From Camillea tinctor (lineage: Eukaryota > Ascomycota > Sordariomycetes > Xylariales > Xylariaceae), in contig MU394052.1 of assembly GCA_022578605.1 (NCBI GenBank), positions 1,426,001-1,490,000 on the forward strand: a DNA stretch of 64,000 nucleotides, written 5' to 3'. The translations under genes and the position numbers were made by a program. The number at the start of each line of letters is the position of its first letter. Within the stretch, counting starts at the first letter, position 1. Positions 10,535 through 20,710 of the stretch are shown piece by piece. The notes under the pieces are model-generated. The model did not search any database. It saw only the letters and a program-made list of their open reading frames with translations, and was not told where the DNA came from.

Positions 10535-12202
10535 TTATCGTTGTCTTGGTCGGCATCGCACATACAGCGGCTTCAGACAAGCAACCGCAGGCGAGAAATC
10601 CGCTTCGAGGGGTGCTTCGGGACGGACTAGACTCAACTGCACATGAAGTTAAATCAGCACAAGAAAGCCTCCTTATACCTTCATTACAAAAGGGGTAATA
10701 ACCCCCTCCCCCGCCATCTCCCGAATATACTTACATCGAACCGCATCACAACCGCCGCAACCACCTTCCTCATCTGCAAGAGCGCAATATTCTGGCCCAG
10801 ACAGCTCCTGCGGCCGCGACTAAACCCCATCATCGCAGCCTCCATGCGGCGTCTCCTTTCCCCCCCTTCCTCGCCCGTCCCTTCCAGCCACCTCTCGGGC
10901 CTGAACCGCCCCGCGTCGTCCCCGAACACCGCCTCGTTCTTGTGCACGGCCGAGGGCAAGCACCCGACGCTCGTGCCCTCGGGGAAGCGCACGCCGGCGA
11001 TGGTCGCGCCGGGCGCGGGCACTCGGCGCTCCATCGGCCAGGTCGGCGTGGGGAACACGCGCATGGATTCCTTCAGCACGGCGTCGAGGTACGGCAGGCG
11101 GGCCGTGTCGGGCGGGTGTGCCTCGAGCTCGGCGCGCAGGGCCCGCAGCGCGGGCGCGTTGCGCAGGAGGTAGTACAGCGTCGCCGCGATGGTGGTGGCC
11201 GTGGTGTCGCCCGCGCCCGAGATGGTGGACATGAGCATGCCGACGACGCCCGCGGTGTCGAGGGTCTGGGGGTGGGCTTTGCTGGCTTCGAGGAAGCGCT
11301 GCAGGAGGTCCGTCTTGTTGTCGTTGATTGCATCGTGTTTCTCGGTCCGCGACCGCAGCTTCGTGACTGCCGCGGCGGCCATGCTGGAGGGTGCGCGTTT
11401 GGCGCGCATGGCGACCGGGTTGCGGTAAACGAGGCGTTCGAGCTGCGGAAGCGAGGACCAGTGGCCCCAGTGGTTGAAGCGGTCGCGGATCAGCTGGATG
11501 GAGCCTCCTACGTCGCTCTCGGCGGCGAGGCAGCCGAGGGGCTCGCCGAAGGAGAAGCGTCCGGCCGAATCTATGGTGTAATACAATATCAAGGCTGCGA
11601 GGTCGAATGGTTCCTGTGTCTTCTTGCTGAGGATGTCGAGGAACTCCGTGAGGGTTTCGTCAATGTAGCTTTCATAGTCCAGGGAAGCGGTAGGCGTGAA
11701 GGCATTGGCAACTGAGCGACGCAGAGCACCATGTCGTGCCTCGTCAGCAGTGCTCACGAGGCTGGGAACCTCCTTGCCGTTTTGGATCCCTATGAGGACT
11801 TTGTACGAATCTGCCTGTGGCTACTGGTGAGATGGCTGTTCTCTTTCCATATTCCCTACTCACTGAGATTTACAGAAATAAGCAAAAGGGAAAAAAAAAC
11901 AAAGGAAGAGAAGAGCTTACTGTGATAAAACCTGCTCGGCTGCCATAAACCACGTTGATGACCTCTGGATCGCTTATACTCACGCTGCGAACACCATACC
12001 GAACGATAGGGCCGTACTGTGAATGCAGCTCTACCAGCTTCTCTCTGAGCCGCCCACGGTACTGCTGGTAAGCTCGCCAAAGGTCTGTAGCACCAGCGAG
12101 GATTGGGCCAGGAGCTTTCCTCAGTTTCAACCAGTTGATCAACAGGCGGGAGCCAATTAGAACCGCTAACACGGCAAGCAACGATACGTATAAGGAAGTC
12201 AT
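10535..12202 (-). CDS. Cytochrome P450 monooxygenase, three exons
   Basis: Minus-strand exons 12202-11921, 11814-10735 and 10636-10535 give 487 residues. Introns: 11815-11920 (GTAAGC...CCACAG) and 10637-10734 (GTAAGTAT donor, GCTGATTTAAC branch, GTGCAG); both are phase 0, and removal yields ITADSYKVLIG and VVMRFDLSLVRPEAPL, as expected for P450s. The start is ATG 12202; the frame begins at a GTG at 12223. An N-terminal membrane anchor (about 3-22) is followed by a proline hinge (KAPGP). The I-helix GAGDTT (about 294-299), the ExxR motif in KESMR and the heme loop FSRGRRSCLGQ with Cys432 are intact. It is an ER-bound heme monooxygenase of the benzoate/pisatin-demethylase-like fungal type; substrate unknown. 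Exon 2 is strikingly GC-rich compared with its flanks. The alpha/beta hydrolase gene lies about 0.8 kb downstream on the same strand. Confidence 0.9.
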
Positions 12203-13047
12203 ATCCAGTATCCAAAGCAACACGACCTACGTGTATCCTAGATAATATACGATAAAATCTAGCGAAGAAAACAAAAAGGAGATATCAACTGCATGCCCAA
12301 CTTGGGCTTCGAAGCTGATGACACCCTTCCCCACTGTACTGTGCCGCAGCAGTAAGCACTTTATCGCGATGACAACTGGATATTCTCTATCCCTTATGTT
12401 GGTTTAATTTCGAGTTCCCCCAGGCTTGGTTACTGTACGAGGGGCTAGAGAATCAGATGGCTATTGATTATTTCCAATCGTTAAAGATAGAGAAAAGAAG
12501 TGTGAGATGGTCTCCTCTAAGGTGCACATAGCCTTACCTAGGTTGTAAGAACTTGAAAAATAGCAAGAATAATGATTATTATTATATCTTCAAGATTCTA
12601 AGGTTTTGAGGGTTGAGTTTAAGTGGCGCGCGCGGTGTGATCTCCTATTCGTACAGTCAATACTCCGTACGTACGTATGTAATAACAGTGTAATACAGGT
12701 TCTCCAACATTCTTCTAAACGCTAATTACGCCTGTTTGCTTCTTCAGAAAACTGAATTTGTATTATCAATACTCAACTTAATCGTCGTTCGTACGTAGTT
12801 GTTACTAGATCAGCAACTGTTTCTCTAATGCTCGATGATCTAGGTAATAGACCAGGAACGACATCAATAGATTTAACATAAAAATAAATCATTTGAAGAG
12901 GCCATTTAAGGCATACGTCGTATTTATTGCTATCAACAGTGTATAATTAACCCGCCATCTTCTCCCTGTGCTGGGTAAGCTGACATAACAAACTCCCAGC
13001 TAACGTTGCATGTTAGAGCGTAAATGGTAGTCCCTTTTCTGAGAATC
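12203..13047. other. Intergenic, no gene seen
   Basis: AT-rich DNA between the P450 promoter side and the 3' end of the bromodomain gene. Contains ACGTACGTACGTA-type repeats near 12670. No coding signal. Confidence 0.5.
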
Positions 13048-16000
13048 CTATCCTCTAATCCTTCGTCTCTTGGCATCGCCTGCTTGCTCATCAGCGTCGT
13101 CTTCCACCGTGCTGGCTTCACCCCCTGTAGCACTCATACTACGACTGACCACACCTGTAGGCGGCTGCGCCCGGGGGACTACTTCGTTACGGAGATCACC
13201 CAAAAGTTTTTCCACTTCCCTAAACATGTTGCGTGTCTCCTTGACCACTCCGTTCTCGTCAAATTGATAATTGCGCGTATCTTTATCGTCACCTTCAGAA
13301 CTGCTTTGATGAGCCCTGAGGAAAGACGGTCCCAGCCCCCGCTGAGGGTCTGGGTTGTACATAATAGCGTTGGCAAACATATGGACAAGCTCTCGTTCTA
13401 ACTGCGCGATGTTAATTATGCCTCGCGGAGGAACTAGATCTACAGATACCGGTAGCCAAACAGCTGAAGCATTCGACTCTATATCTGGTAGAGTGGCAAC
13501 TGCTGCCGCTGCCGCTTTCGACCCTGCCGTGATCGCTTTCTGAATCCCTTTGAGGTCTTGTGGTCGGAGTACGTAATCATGATAGCCTGGGGCATCTCTC
13601 GGTTTCAGGGGTTGTGCGAACATGTTGGCATGACGATGGCCAATGATTTGATCCAAGGCGGCCATACTGATCTTATTGAACGAGCGCGTCCACAAGACAT
13701 GAGTTGCAGGGGCTGGCGGAGCCCTTCTCGCAGGGCTGTCTTGACGCTTACGTTTAGCAGGAGAACTGCTCACCGCCGCTTGCTGACGGCTATGCACACT
13801 CTCATCTGCTGTTGTGTCACCGGCTTCCTCAAATGCCTGAGGGGTGGCAACCTCATTCTTAATAGGGCGACCCGATAGGTCTTGATCAACTGAGGGCTCC
13901 TCGGCCTGCGGGGTAGGCGCTGAACTCTGCGCAGGACGTGGTGGTTTGATAGTAGCCTTGGCAGCCGCTATGTCCTGCTTCTGCATACTCTTCCGCATGT
14001 CTTTTCTCCCATTCTGCCCAGGCGAAGATTTGGGTAGCTGAATAGGCGGCATCGGTGGACTGATGGGTTCAAAAGCTGGGCTCTGACTGTCAAAATATCC
14101 GCTGATCTCCTCCATGCGCGGTGTTGCCGGTGTTGGAGTTGAGGTCCACTTGGTACCATGTCCCCGCATTACATGAGAGGGAGCATTGACTGTCTGTGGT
14201 GTCTGAACCTCGGCCACTGAGTGTGGACGTGCTGAATGAGGAGCTGCAACTGGTGTCTGTATCGGTGGAACCTGTGGGCGCTGAGTCGAATCCGAGGCTC
14301 CGAGCGGTAGCTGGGCTTGGTGATTGTATGGAGAACTGTAGGATCTCATGTTGCTTTGTGGTGGATGCTGCTGAGATGTGGGAGTAGAAGGAAGAGGCGG
14401 CTGCTGGTACGGAGGTCGGGCAGGGCTGGCTGTTGGGGGTCTCTGGGCTGCCGGCACCGGAGGCTTTGTGGCATTTCCGGGCGCAGGCGAAGGTGCAAGA
14501 CCGATAGGAGGCCGAACAGGAGTTTGAGTGGGCGTGCCCTGGGGTTGATGATGGGAGAATGCACTAGGGGGAACGCTAGGTCCTGGAGAACTTGCTGCTG
14601 GTACCGAAGGTGGCCGACGCTGTGGGACGAGCTGGCCAGCCCCGTCAGGAGCCGCATTCACAGGCAAGGATTGAAGTGAAGGTGGAATCTGCCCTGCATT
14701 CTGAGGAGGTAAGAGGACCGAGGGGGCGGATGGACCAGCCCCCTGGGGAGAGAAGCGAGGTTGTTGAGCAAACTGCCCGGTACTCTGTCTCCCGCTCATG
14801 TACCCATGAGGATGCTGGGTGTGACTGGGTGGAACCTGGGGAGGGTATGTCGGAGGTCTGGAAGCTCCGGTATTGTAGGGAGGGCGGGGAGATGGCACAG
14901 GTGTCTGATGGGGTGTTGGATGAGATGGTTGATGAGATTGCTGGGGAGGCTGCTGATAAGGCTGCTGATGAGGCTGTTGGTGAGGTTGTTGGTGAGGCTG
15001 TTGATGGGGCAGCTGAGGGGGCGGTTGATGAGAAGGCGGATGAGCAGATGGATGAGGAGGCTGATATGGAGGCTCCCACTTCAAGGCAGGCGCTTGTGGC
15101 TGATTCGCTTGTCCCGGGACTGGGCTTCTGCCCTTTGGCAAGCTGTCTGGTCGTTGCAAACCATCTGGCGTGGGTGGCTGTGGCGTGGTAGATGGTGGGC
15201 GTGGACCATACCCCTGCACAACCTGTGGGTGTTGAAGCACCGGTGTCGTACCATTTGGCGGTCGGCTAGGCTCCTGCGACCTTCTGTCTGGAGTGGGTTG
15301 TCGTATCTCACCTGCAGGGCGGCTTGCAGGCGGGAGCGGCGAGGGGCTTGGTTGTATTGCCCTTCTGTCCGGAGGTGGCTGGGGAGTAGGCGGTTGCTCT
15401 ACTCTCCTCCCTAGAACTGGGACCTTTGGCGGGATTGGTACCGGGGTTGGGGTTTGGATCGGGACTTGGATCGGGATGGGAACAGGAACCGGAGTCGGTG
15501 CATGCGGTACAGTTGGTGCAGCTGATGCAGTCGACGCAGCAGCCTGACCGTTTGGCCGAGCAGGTCTCTGCTCCGTAGCGGCTGGAGCTCCGTTCTTACT
15601 GTTGCTCGACTCTAGGTGTTTATCCTGAGCGATAGCTCGTTCGAGATCGCCAATGTCGCGCTGCAGATCCTCGATTCGTCGTTCATCCTCTCGGATCTCT
15701 CTTACGATATTATCCCGGAACCGCGAGTAGAGTCTATCAACTAATATCGGGAGCTTGTCTGGTTGTTCGTGGGCCTCCTTCAGCGATGGTAGAGGTGGGG
15801 ATGGGAGCTTCCGCTTCCTCGAATTCGGAGACAAGCCGGCGACATTCTTATCGAGGGCAGCTTCAGCTTCGCGTTTCTGTTCATCCCGCACCAGCTGCAG
15901 GGCCAGCTCCTGAAGAGCCTCGGGGCTCAATCGAGCAGCATCGTAATTGTCCTGCTCTAATATGAGGGGCGTACTCTTGAGCTCCTCCGAGATGCGATGG

Positions 16001-16098
16001 AAGCTACCGTTGATGAAGCCGTATCTGTTGAGCAATTGGAAAAGGAATAATGATTCGAGAGGTGTGTAGTCTGTCGTAGTAATATGATTATTATTCAT
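13048..16098 (-). CDS. NuA4-type bromodomain protein (Brd8/Bdc1-like)
   Basis: Single exon, 1016 residues, ATG at 16098. The N-terminal 165 residues are conserved-looking: a helical domain starting YTPLESLFLFQLLNRYGF and a charged coiled coil (about 120-160, REIREDERRIEDLQRDIG). Residues about 170-700 are low-complexity and proline/glutamine-rich, with a His-Gln-Pro repeat encoded at about 14930-15070. The C-terminal bromodomain covers about 800-925, with a long insertion in the ZA loop and the acetyl-lysine-binding Asn in the MYNPD segment, then a short helix and a basic end (KRRRIRG). This layout matches the fungal Brd8/Bdc1 bromodomain subunit of the NuA4 histone acetyltransferase; S. pombe Bdc1 is the named relative. 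Nuclear role in chromatin is expected. A CACGTG palindrome lies about 290 bp upstream. Assignment to NuA4 is inference from architecture. Confidence 0.75.
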   Translation of the reverse strand: MNNNHITTTDYTPLESLFLFQLLNRYGFINGSFHRISEELKSTPLILEQDNYDAARLSPEALQELALQLVRDEQKREAEAALDKNVAGLSPNSRKRKLPSPPLPSLKEAHEQPDKLPILVDRLYSRFRDNIVREIREDERRIEDLQRDIGDLERAIAQDKHLESSNSKNGAPAATEQRPARPNGQAAASTASAAPTVPHAPTPVPVPIPIQVPIQTPTPVPIPPKVPVLGRRVEQPPTPQPPPDRRAIQPSPSPLPPASRPAGEIRQPTPDRRSQEPSRPPNGTTPVLQHPQVVQGYGPRPPSTTPQPPTPDGLQRPDSLPKGRSPVPGQANQPQAPALKWEPPYQPPHPSAHPPSHQPPPQLPHQQPHQQPHQQPHQQPYQQPPQQSHQPSHPTPHQTPVPSPRPPYNTGASRPPTYPPQVPPSHTQHPHGYMSGRQSTGQFAQQPRFSPQGAGPSAPSVLLPPQNAGQIPPSLQSLPVNAAPDGAGQLVPQRRPPSVPAASSPGPSVPPSAFSHHQPQGTPTQTPVRPPIGLAPSPAPGNATKPPVPAAQRPPTASPARPPYQQPPLPSTPTSQQHPPQSNMRSYSSPYNHQAQLPLGASDSTQRPQVPPIQTPVAAPHSARPHSVAEVQTPQTVNAPSHVMRGHGTKWTSTPTPATPRMEEISGYFDSQSPAFEPISPPMPPIQLPKSSPGQNGRKDMRKSMQKQDIAAAKATIKPPRPAQSSAPTPQAEEPSVDQDLSGRPIKNEVATPQAFEEAGDTTADESVHSRQQAAVSSSPAKRKRQDSPARRAPPAPATHVLWTRSFNKISMAALDQIIGHRHANMFAQPLKPRDAPGYHDYVLRPQDLKGIQKAITAGSKAAAAAVATLPDIESNASAVWLPVSVDLVPPRGIINIAQLERELVHMFANAIMYNPDPQRGLGPSFLRAHQSSSEGDDKDTRNYQFDENGVVKETRNMFREVEKLLGDLRNEVVPRAQPPTGVVSRSMSATGGEASTVEDDADEQAGDAKRRRIRG

Positions 16099-16384
16099 GC
16101 CCCAGTATCCTCCTCGGCCGTGGTCGAGGGGACCGTCACGTTGCTGCAGATGAATCGGCGCCAGGGTCTGGTCACGGTCAGTAACAGTCTAGGCATCTGG
16201 GTCAATCACAGGCACGCGTCAACGGGCCAAACGCGTACTAAAGGACTGGATCGTGGGCCAAAGAAGCCTATTGAGACCACTCCGACCGGTGCAAGGACGG
16301 AAATGCAACAGTAATGATGCCTTTTTTTGATGGAAGCTGTTCGCGTTGAAATTTTTCTTTCGGTCGGGCGTCGTCTGTCAAAAA

Positions 16385-16394
16385 ATCACGTGAT
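16385..16394. promoter_or_regulatory. ATCACGTGAT palindrome upstream of the bromodomain gene
   Basis: A perfect 10-bp palindrome with the CACGTG core bound by fungal bHLH factors of the Cbf1 type. It lies 287 bp upstream of the start codon at 16098. Binding is inferred only. Confidence 0.45.
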
Positions 16395-19300
16395 TGGGGA
16401 GTGCGTCTTGGTGGTAGTGGATGGTATGAATGGACGGGGTATTATTATCTGTTATTAGATACAGTACTGTTTTGGTTTGTTGGTAGTATGGAATTGGTCC
16501 ATGGATGGATCTGATCAATTAATTTTTTTTTACTTGGGAGAAGAAAAAAAGAGACCGACAATTAGAGGTGAACCGTGCAGCATTCCTTCCTTCTGTTTCG
16601 CTAACCACCTGCCATTCTTGCCAATCTGGCTTTCCGAACATGCTTATCGCGCTTATCGCTGCATAGACCATTTTTAAAAAAAACTGATAACATGCATTGA
16701 AGTAGGTACACTACGGTAGTACCTACTGAGTATTTAGCCTAGATCTATACATTAGAGGTTAGTAGGTCAAGGTACAGATTAGATTGATTATCCATCTGCC
16801 TATTACTATTACACCGTAGTTAAGTATATGCTATAAGAGGATAGTTCCTAGTTGCTAGGTATCTTATTCTTTCCATTTATCTTTATTAGTGTATAACTTG
16901 GGTAATGTGATTTCTACACTAGATAAGGTAGGTCTTTACACTCGAGTATTTGAGGCTTTGGGAATTGTCATTCTTAACAGGAACATCCAAACCAAACCCT
17001 TCGTTTATAACTCTCATGTGTACTTACCAACCTCATTTAATAGTCAGATATTAGCAATCCGTAGCAACCGTTTCTGTTTCGTATGCTAGCTAGGTTAGTT
17101 CATTTTTTCTTCTTCTTCCCCCCTCTCAACAATCAGCAACCGAATTAAATCAAACACACCGCAACCAATGTAGATCAAACCCCAGCATAAGCTCATTTTT
17201 GACTAATAAGTACCTCCTTCTTACATCGCGTATCTATCGGTGAACTTGAGAGTCACACCACGACGATGAATAGTCCCGTCTATGTACCATCAACGATTTT
17301 ATATGTATTATACTAGTATTATATCAATAACAAGGTGGTGTATAAGTGAGATGAACACGTGAAAGGTGCCTTATCCGACACGTGATAACATAGCGTATTA
17401 AGCATGTGGTTCTATAGTATGTGCGCCATCTAAGACATCCCATCAGCTGGTATCTATCACATAATGCTTAAGAGTAATAGGAAAATAATAATGCGTGGCG
17501 CACAAGTGTGATAGTTGATGTCATAGGAGTCATAGGTCGTGATGTTAGGACTAAGTAATGTAGGATAGTTAATATTATTTTAAGTGATGGTGGTGGTGGC
17601 AGTAGTAGTAGTAGCAGAGTAATGTAGTAATAGTAGTTCGGCTGAGAGATGAAGGGTCGAGCGAAACGCATCTATCCGTTACCAAACTACTACTACGCTA
17701 ACGTAGGTACGCATAGTGCGTGTGTGAGATGCGACCAAGATCCCTTAGTTACTTTCTTTTCAATTGTTATAACGTTGTAGTATAGTTCGTGTTGTGAAGA
17801 GGCGCATTCGATAAAATCAAGGACCTGTCGCAATTGCTCGTAATAGGTAGTTGAACGCATGAAAGTAAAATGATAAAAATATACCTATATCAATATAAAG
17901 GTGCATGTGTATATGTAGGTTATAATGCAGTCAAGCGTTGTAATTACAAAGAAGGCATTCGCATTTCAACTTCCCCAGCTCTCTATCTCTTTTTCTCTTC
18001 TCTCACTCACACATTCTCTTTCTATGTACTATTTTATTAGTTCTCATGACTTTTTTTTTTACCTTTTTTTTTTTTTTTTTTTGGAAATGAGTGGAGTCTA
18101 TTATTAGGTTTTGCATGTGTAAGTAGTAGTGATAGGTGGTACGGAGGGTTATGCAGGAGTCAAAGACGCGATGCAGGCAAAAGTGCGACTATTGGTCTGA
18201 AATTGGAATGAATGGGTCGGGTCTATTCCCAGAATGGGATCTCGCGGACTCTCCAGCATCCCTGATTAGTGCCGAAGAATAGGGGCTTTGGGCTTTGGTG
18301 TTCTCTTTTCTTTTTCCTTTTCTTTCCTTTTTTTCCGAGCTCTCACAGAATGCAAAAAAAGGGAAGTCCGAGAGAATGAGCTTGTCTCGAGAACCCCGTG
18401 TCTATTTTCATATCCGCCAGGAACCGAATGGAAGATTGTAGTGTTATTGATGGAGTGTACGCCATTTCATGCACTACTGCACTGCTACATTAATTGCATT
18501 GCTGCCAATATATCATTAGAGTTGGGTGTACGACGTATTTTATGCCATGAAGCCAACCCCAGGTATGGACTGTAGGGTATGTACATGCAGTACTTAGGGA
18601 ATCAACTGGTGTTAGGTGAGCGTAAGTTGAATTTATATTGGTTGATATGGTACCTATACCTTTTTACCTAGCTCGCTAGAAAAACCGCTAATAACCAAAA
18701 AATAACATGCCCTACCTTTACAGAGCCCGGATACATGGTGGGATAGTGGGGTAGTAATAAGACGCTACAGGTGATGTTTTTATTACGCCGCTATGCTTGA
18801 TGAAAGTTTATTTTTTTGATTTGGATCATCGTTAGCAGCCGCCAGTAGAAACCGCCCCAAGGTTACCTAAATGGTAATCGGGTCGGGTAAGAAAGTTAAA
18901 AGAATTCTAATAGAATTTTCATGGAATTCTAATACATGTCTGGTCAATCTTTCAATATTCTTTTTTCCTTCTTTAGTTGATTGAGTTATCTATATGGTAT
19001 CGACGGGCGCCTATCGCTTTCCCCGGTTTTTATACCCAACGTCAGGGTTGAGCCATGTCGAGTCAAGTAACCTAAGTTAGATAGGTAAGTAACTAAAACT
19101 ACCTAAATTCTGTTACCTTGACTCACGAGACTAAACCTATTCGATAACCCGTCCTCGTGGCATAATTATTTGATGTAGACTAGTTTCAGACGAACACCTC
19201 TTTTTTTTTTTCTTTAATCAAGGATGTTTGATCCTTTTTATTCATTGTTTTATTATTTTATTGTATTAGATTTAATAGTCTATGTTTATTATTGCGTGGT

Positions 19301-19660
19301 GTTTTGGTAAGAGTGCGTCTATAATACTATATATGGATATACATGTATCTTCCCTTATGTACTTATTATTATACTACCATACACTACAATAACTTACCCT
19401 AGTAGGTAGTCGTACTGAACCTAACCATCAATATCCCTAATAGAGAGTAGGGTAACCTGCAAGTACTTAACTAGGAACAGTTTAAAAAGAAAAAGGAAAG
19501 AAAAAAAAAAGACAGGAAGGTCCACTAACTCGGCTGACCCCCCTTTTTCCCTTTTTCTGACCGGTCGGAGGTCATTAATCAATTATAGCCCCCAGGTTTC
19601 TCCTGCAAACCATCTTCCAATCCCCCACCGTCTAAGTCCAATAAACCAATAAATCTGCTA

Positions 19661-19696
19661 CCTTACCCAGGGCCTTACCCAGGACCTTACCCAGGA
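19661..19696. repeat. 12-bp tandem repeat, three copies
   Basis: Three consecutive units of CCTTACCCAGGA, the first with one mismatch, about 265 bp upstream of the coiled-coil gene start. Confidence 0.85.
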
Positions 19697-19961
19697 CCTG
19701 ACCTACATAACCATACAATAACCATAAATCATAACCGTCAGCTCTCTTTCTTTCTCTTCCCCCTTCCCTCCCTCTAATAAATGTCCAAGTCGCCTTGACA
19801 ACCACACTACAACTTCCCCTTCCCCTTTCCCTTCCATTTCTACCTCCACCTCCACTTTACTCTTCTTTTTCCCACTTACCGCGTCTGTTCTTCTGCTTCT
19901 ATCTTCCTTCTTCACTTCATTTCTCTTTATTAGTCTATACCTTATAACCTAACAACACAAG

Positions 19962-20710
19962 ATGAGCTACCCAACTGATGAGGAACTCGACCGTGATTGG
20001 CAGCCCAATGGCCGCCGTCCGCAATCGTGCGTCTTTCCTCCCCATTCTTCTTCCCTGACCCCTTTTACGCTGCTCTCCCCTTGGGGTGAGAGTGAATTCA
20101 GCAGTGTCCATGCCACACCAACTTGAATTGCTACCCGCTAACACTATATTTCGCCATATAGCACAATTGCTCGTTCTTTTAGCCAGGAGTTGATGGATAT
20201 CTTCCGGATCGAGAATAGCATTGCCGACCTAGATGAACAGGTGGACAAGCGGTATGTCCCACACAGTGGCGCGCCCCTCTTAAGTCCACTTGGAATATCC
20301 CCAGAAGCACTGGAGCGGATACTGACTGTGGCTGGATGCGCAGGAAGCAACAAGTTACCAGCGGACAGACGGAATTGGAGGCTCTTGAGGCCCGTATCAA
20401 GGAGATGGAGGAGAGGCTGAAGGGCCAACCCAATGCCCCCGCAGGCTCGCAAGCTCAGCAACAAGCCCAAGCTGCCGGTAAAGGCCTTCCTCAGAGACCA
20501 CTGCAGACCTCGAGGCCAGGAACTGCGAAGCAATCTCAACAAGCACCTGTACGTGGCGGCGCCATGCCCCCGACCCCCACAGCCAGCGAAGGTGAATACG
20601 GCCTCGTCAATAATTCCTCATCCACCTCCCCTGGTGACGGTGGCGCCGAGACCCGAAGTTTTACTGACTATGTTTTTGTGAATAAAGATGGTGGCGACCG
20701 TGACATCTAA
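19962..20710 (+). CDS. Conserved small coiled-coil protein of unknown function, three exons
   Basis: Exons 19962-20026, 20162-20251 and 20344-20710 give 173 residues. Intron 1 (20027-20161) has a GTGCGT donor, a GCTAAC branch site and an ATATAG acceptor; intron 2 (20252-20343) has GTATGT and GCGCAG. Joining gives a continuous frame: an N-terminal MSYPTDEELDRDWQ segment, an SQELMDIFRIENSIADLDEQ helix, then a heptad-rich coiled coil (about 45-85, ending EARIKEMEERLKG). A Gln/Ala/Pro-rich linker leads to a C-terminus with two similar short motifs, EYGLVNN and DYVFVNK. I do not recognise the family. The last motifs resemble acidic-aromatic-x-x-aliphatic Atg8-interaction motifs, which is speculation. 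Multi-exon structure, good splice sites and a long pyrimidine-rich leader support a real gene. Confidence 0.75.

Larger units (their letters stand above)
16099..19961. other. 3.9-kb gene-free AT-rich region
   Basis: Only short chance frames. Contains many TAGGTA/ACCTA words, homopurine and homopyrimidine runs, two CACGTG words near 17358 and 17381, and a 12-bp tandem repeat (19661-19696). The pyrimidine-rich segment 19730-19960 is probably the 5' leader of the next gene. No transposon remains recognised. A long non-coding RNA cannot be excluded. Confidence 0.5.

Noticed and set aside
10942..11715. 257-codon plus-strand frame over the P450 gene
   Set aside because: Antisense shadow of GC-rich P450 exon 2; the minus frame carries all P450 motifs.
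14592..15414. Long plus-strand frames over the bromodomain gene
   Set aside because: Shadows of the Pro/Gln repeat region (valine, glycine, aspartate or tryptophan-rich nonsense).
17468..17671. 67-codon minus frame and similar small frames in the 16-20 kb region
   Set aside because: Low-complexity translations (Leu/Tyr/Pro runs) from simple repeats; no gene features.
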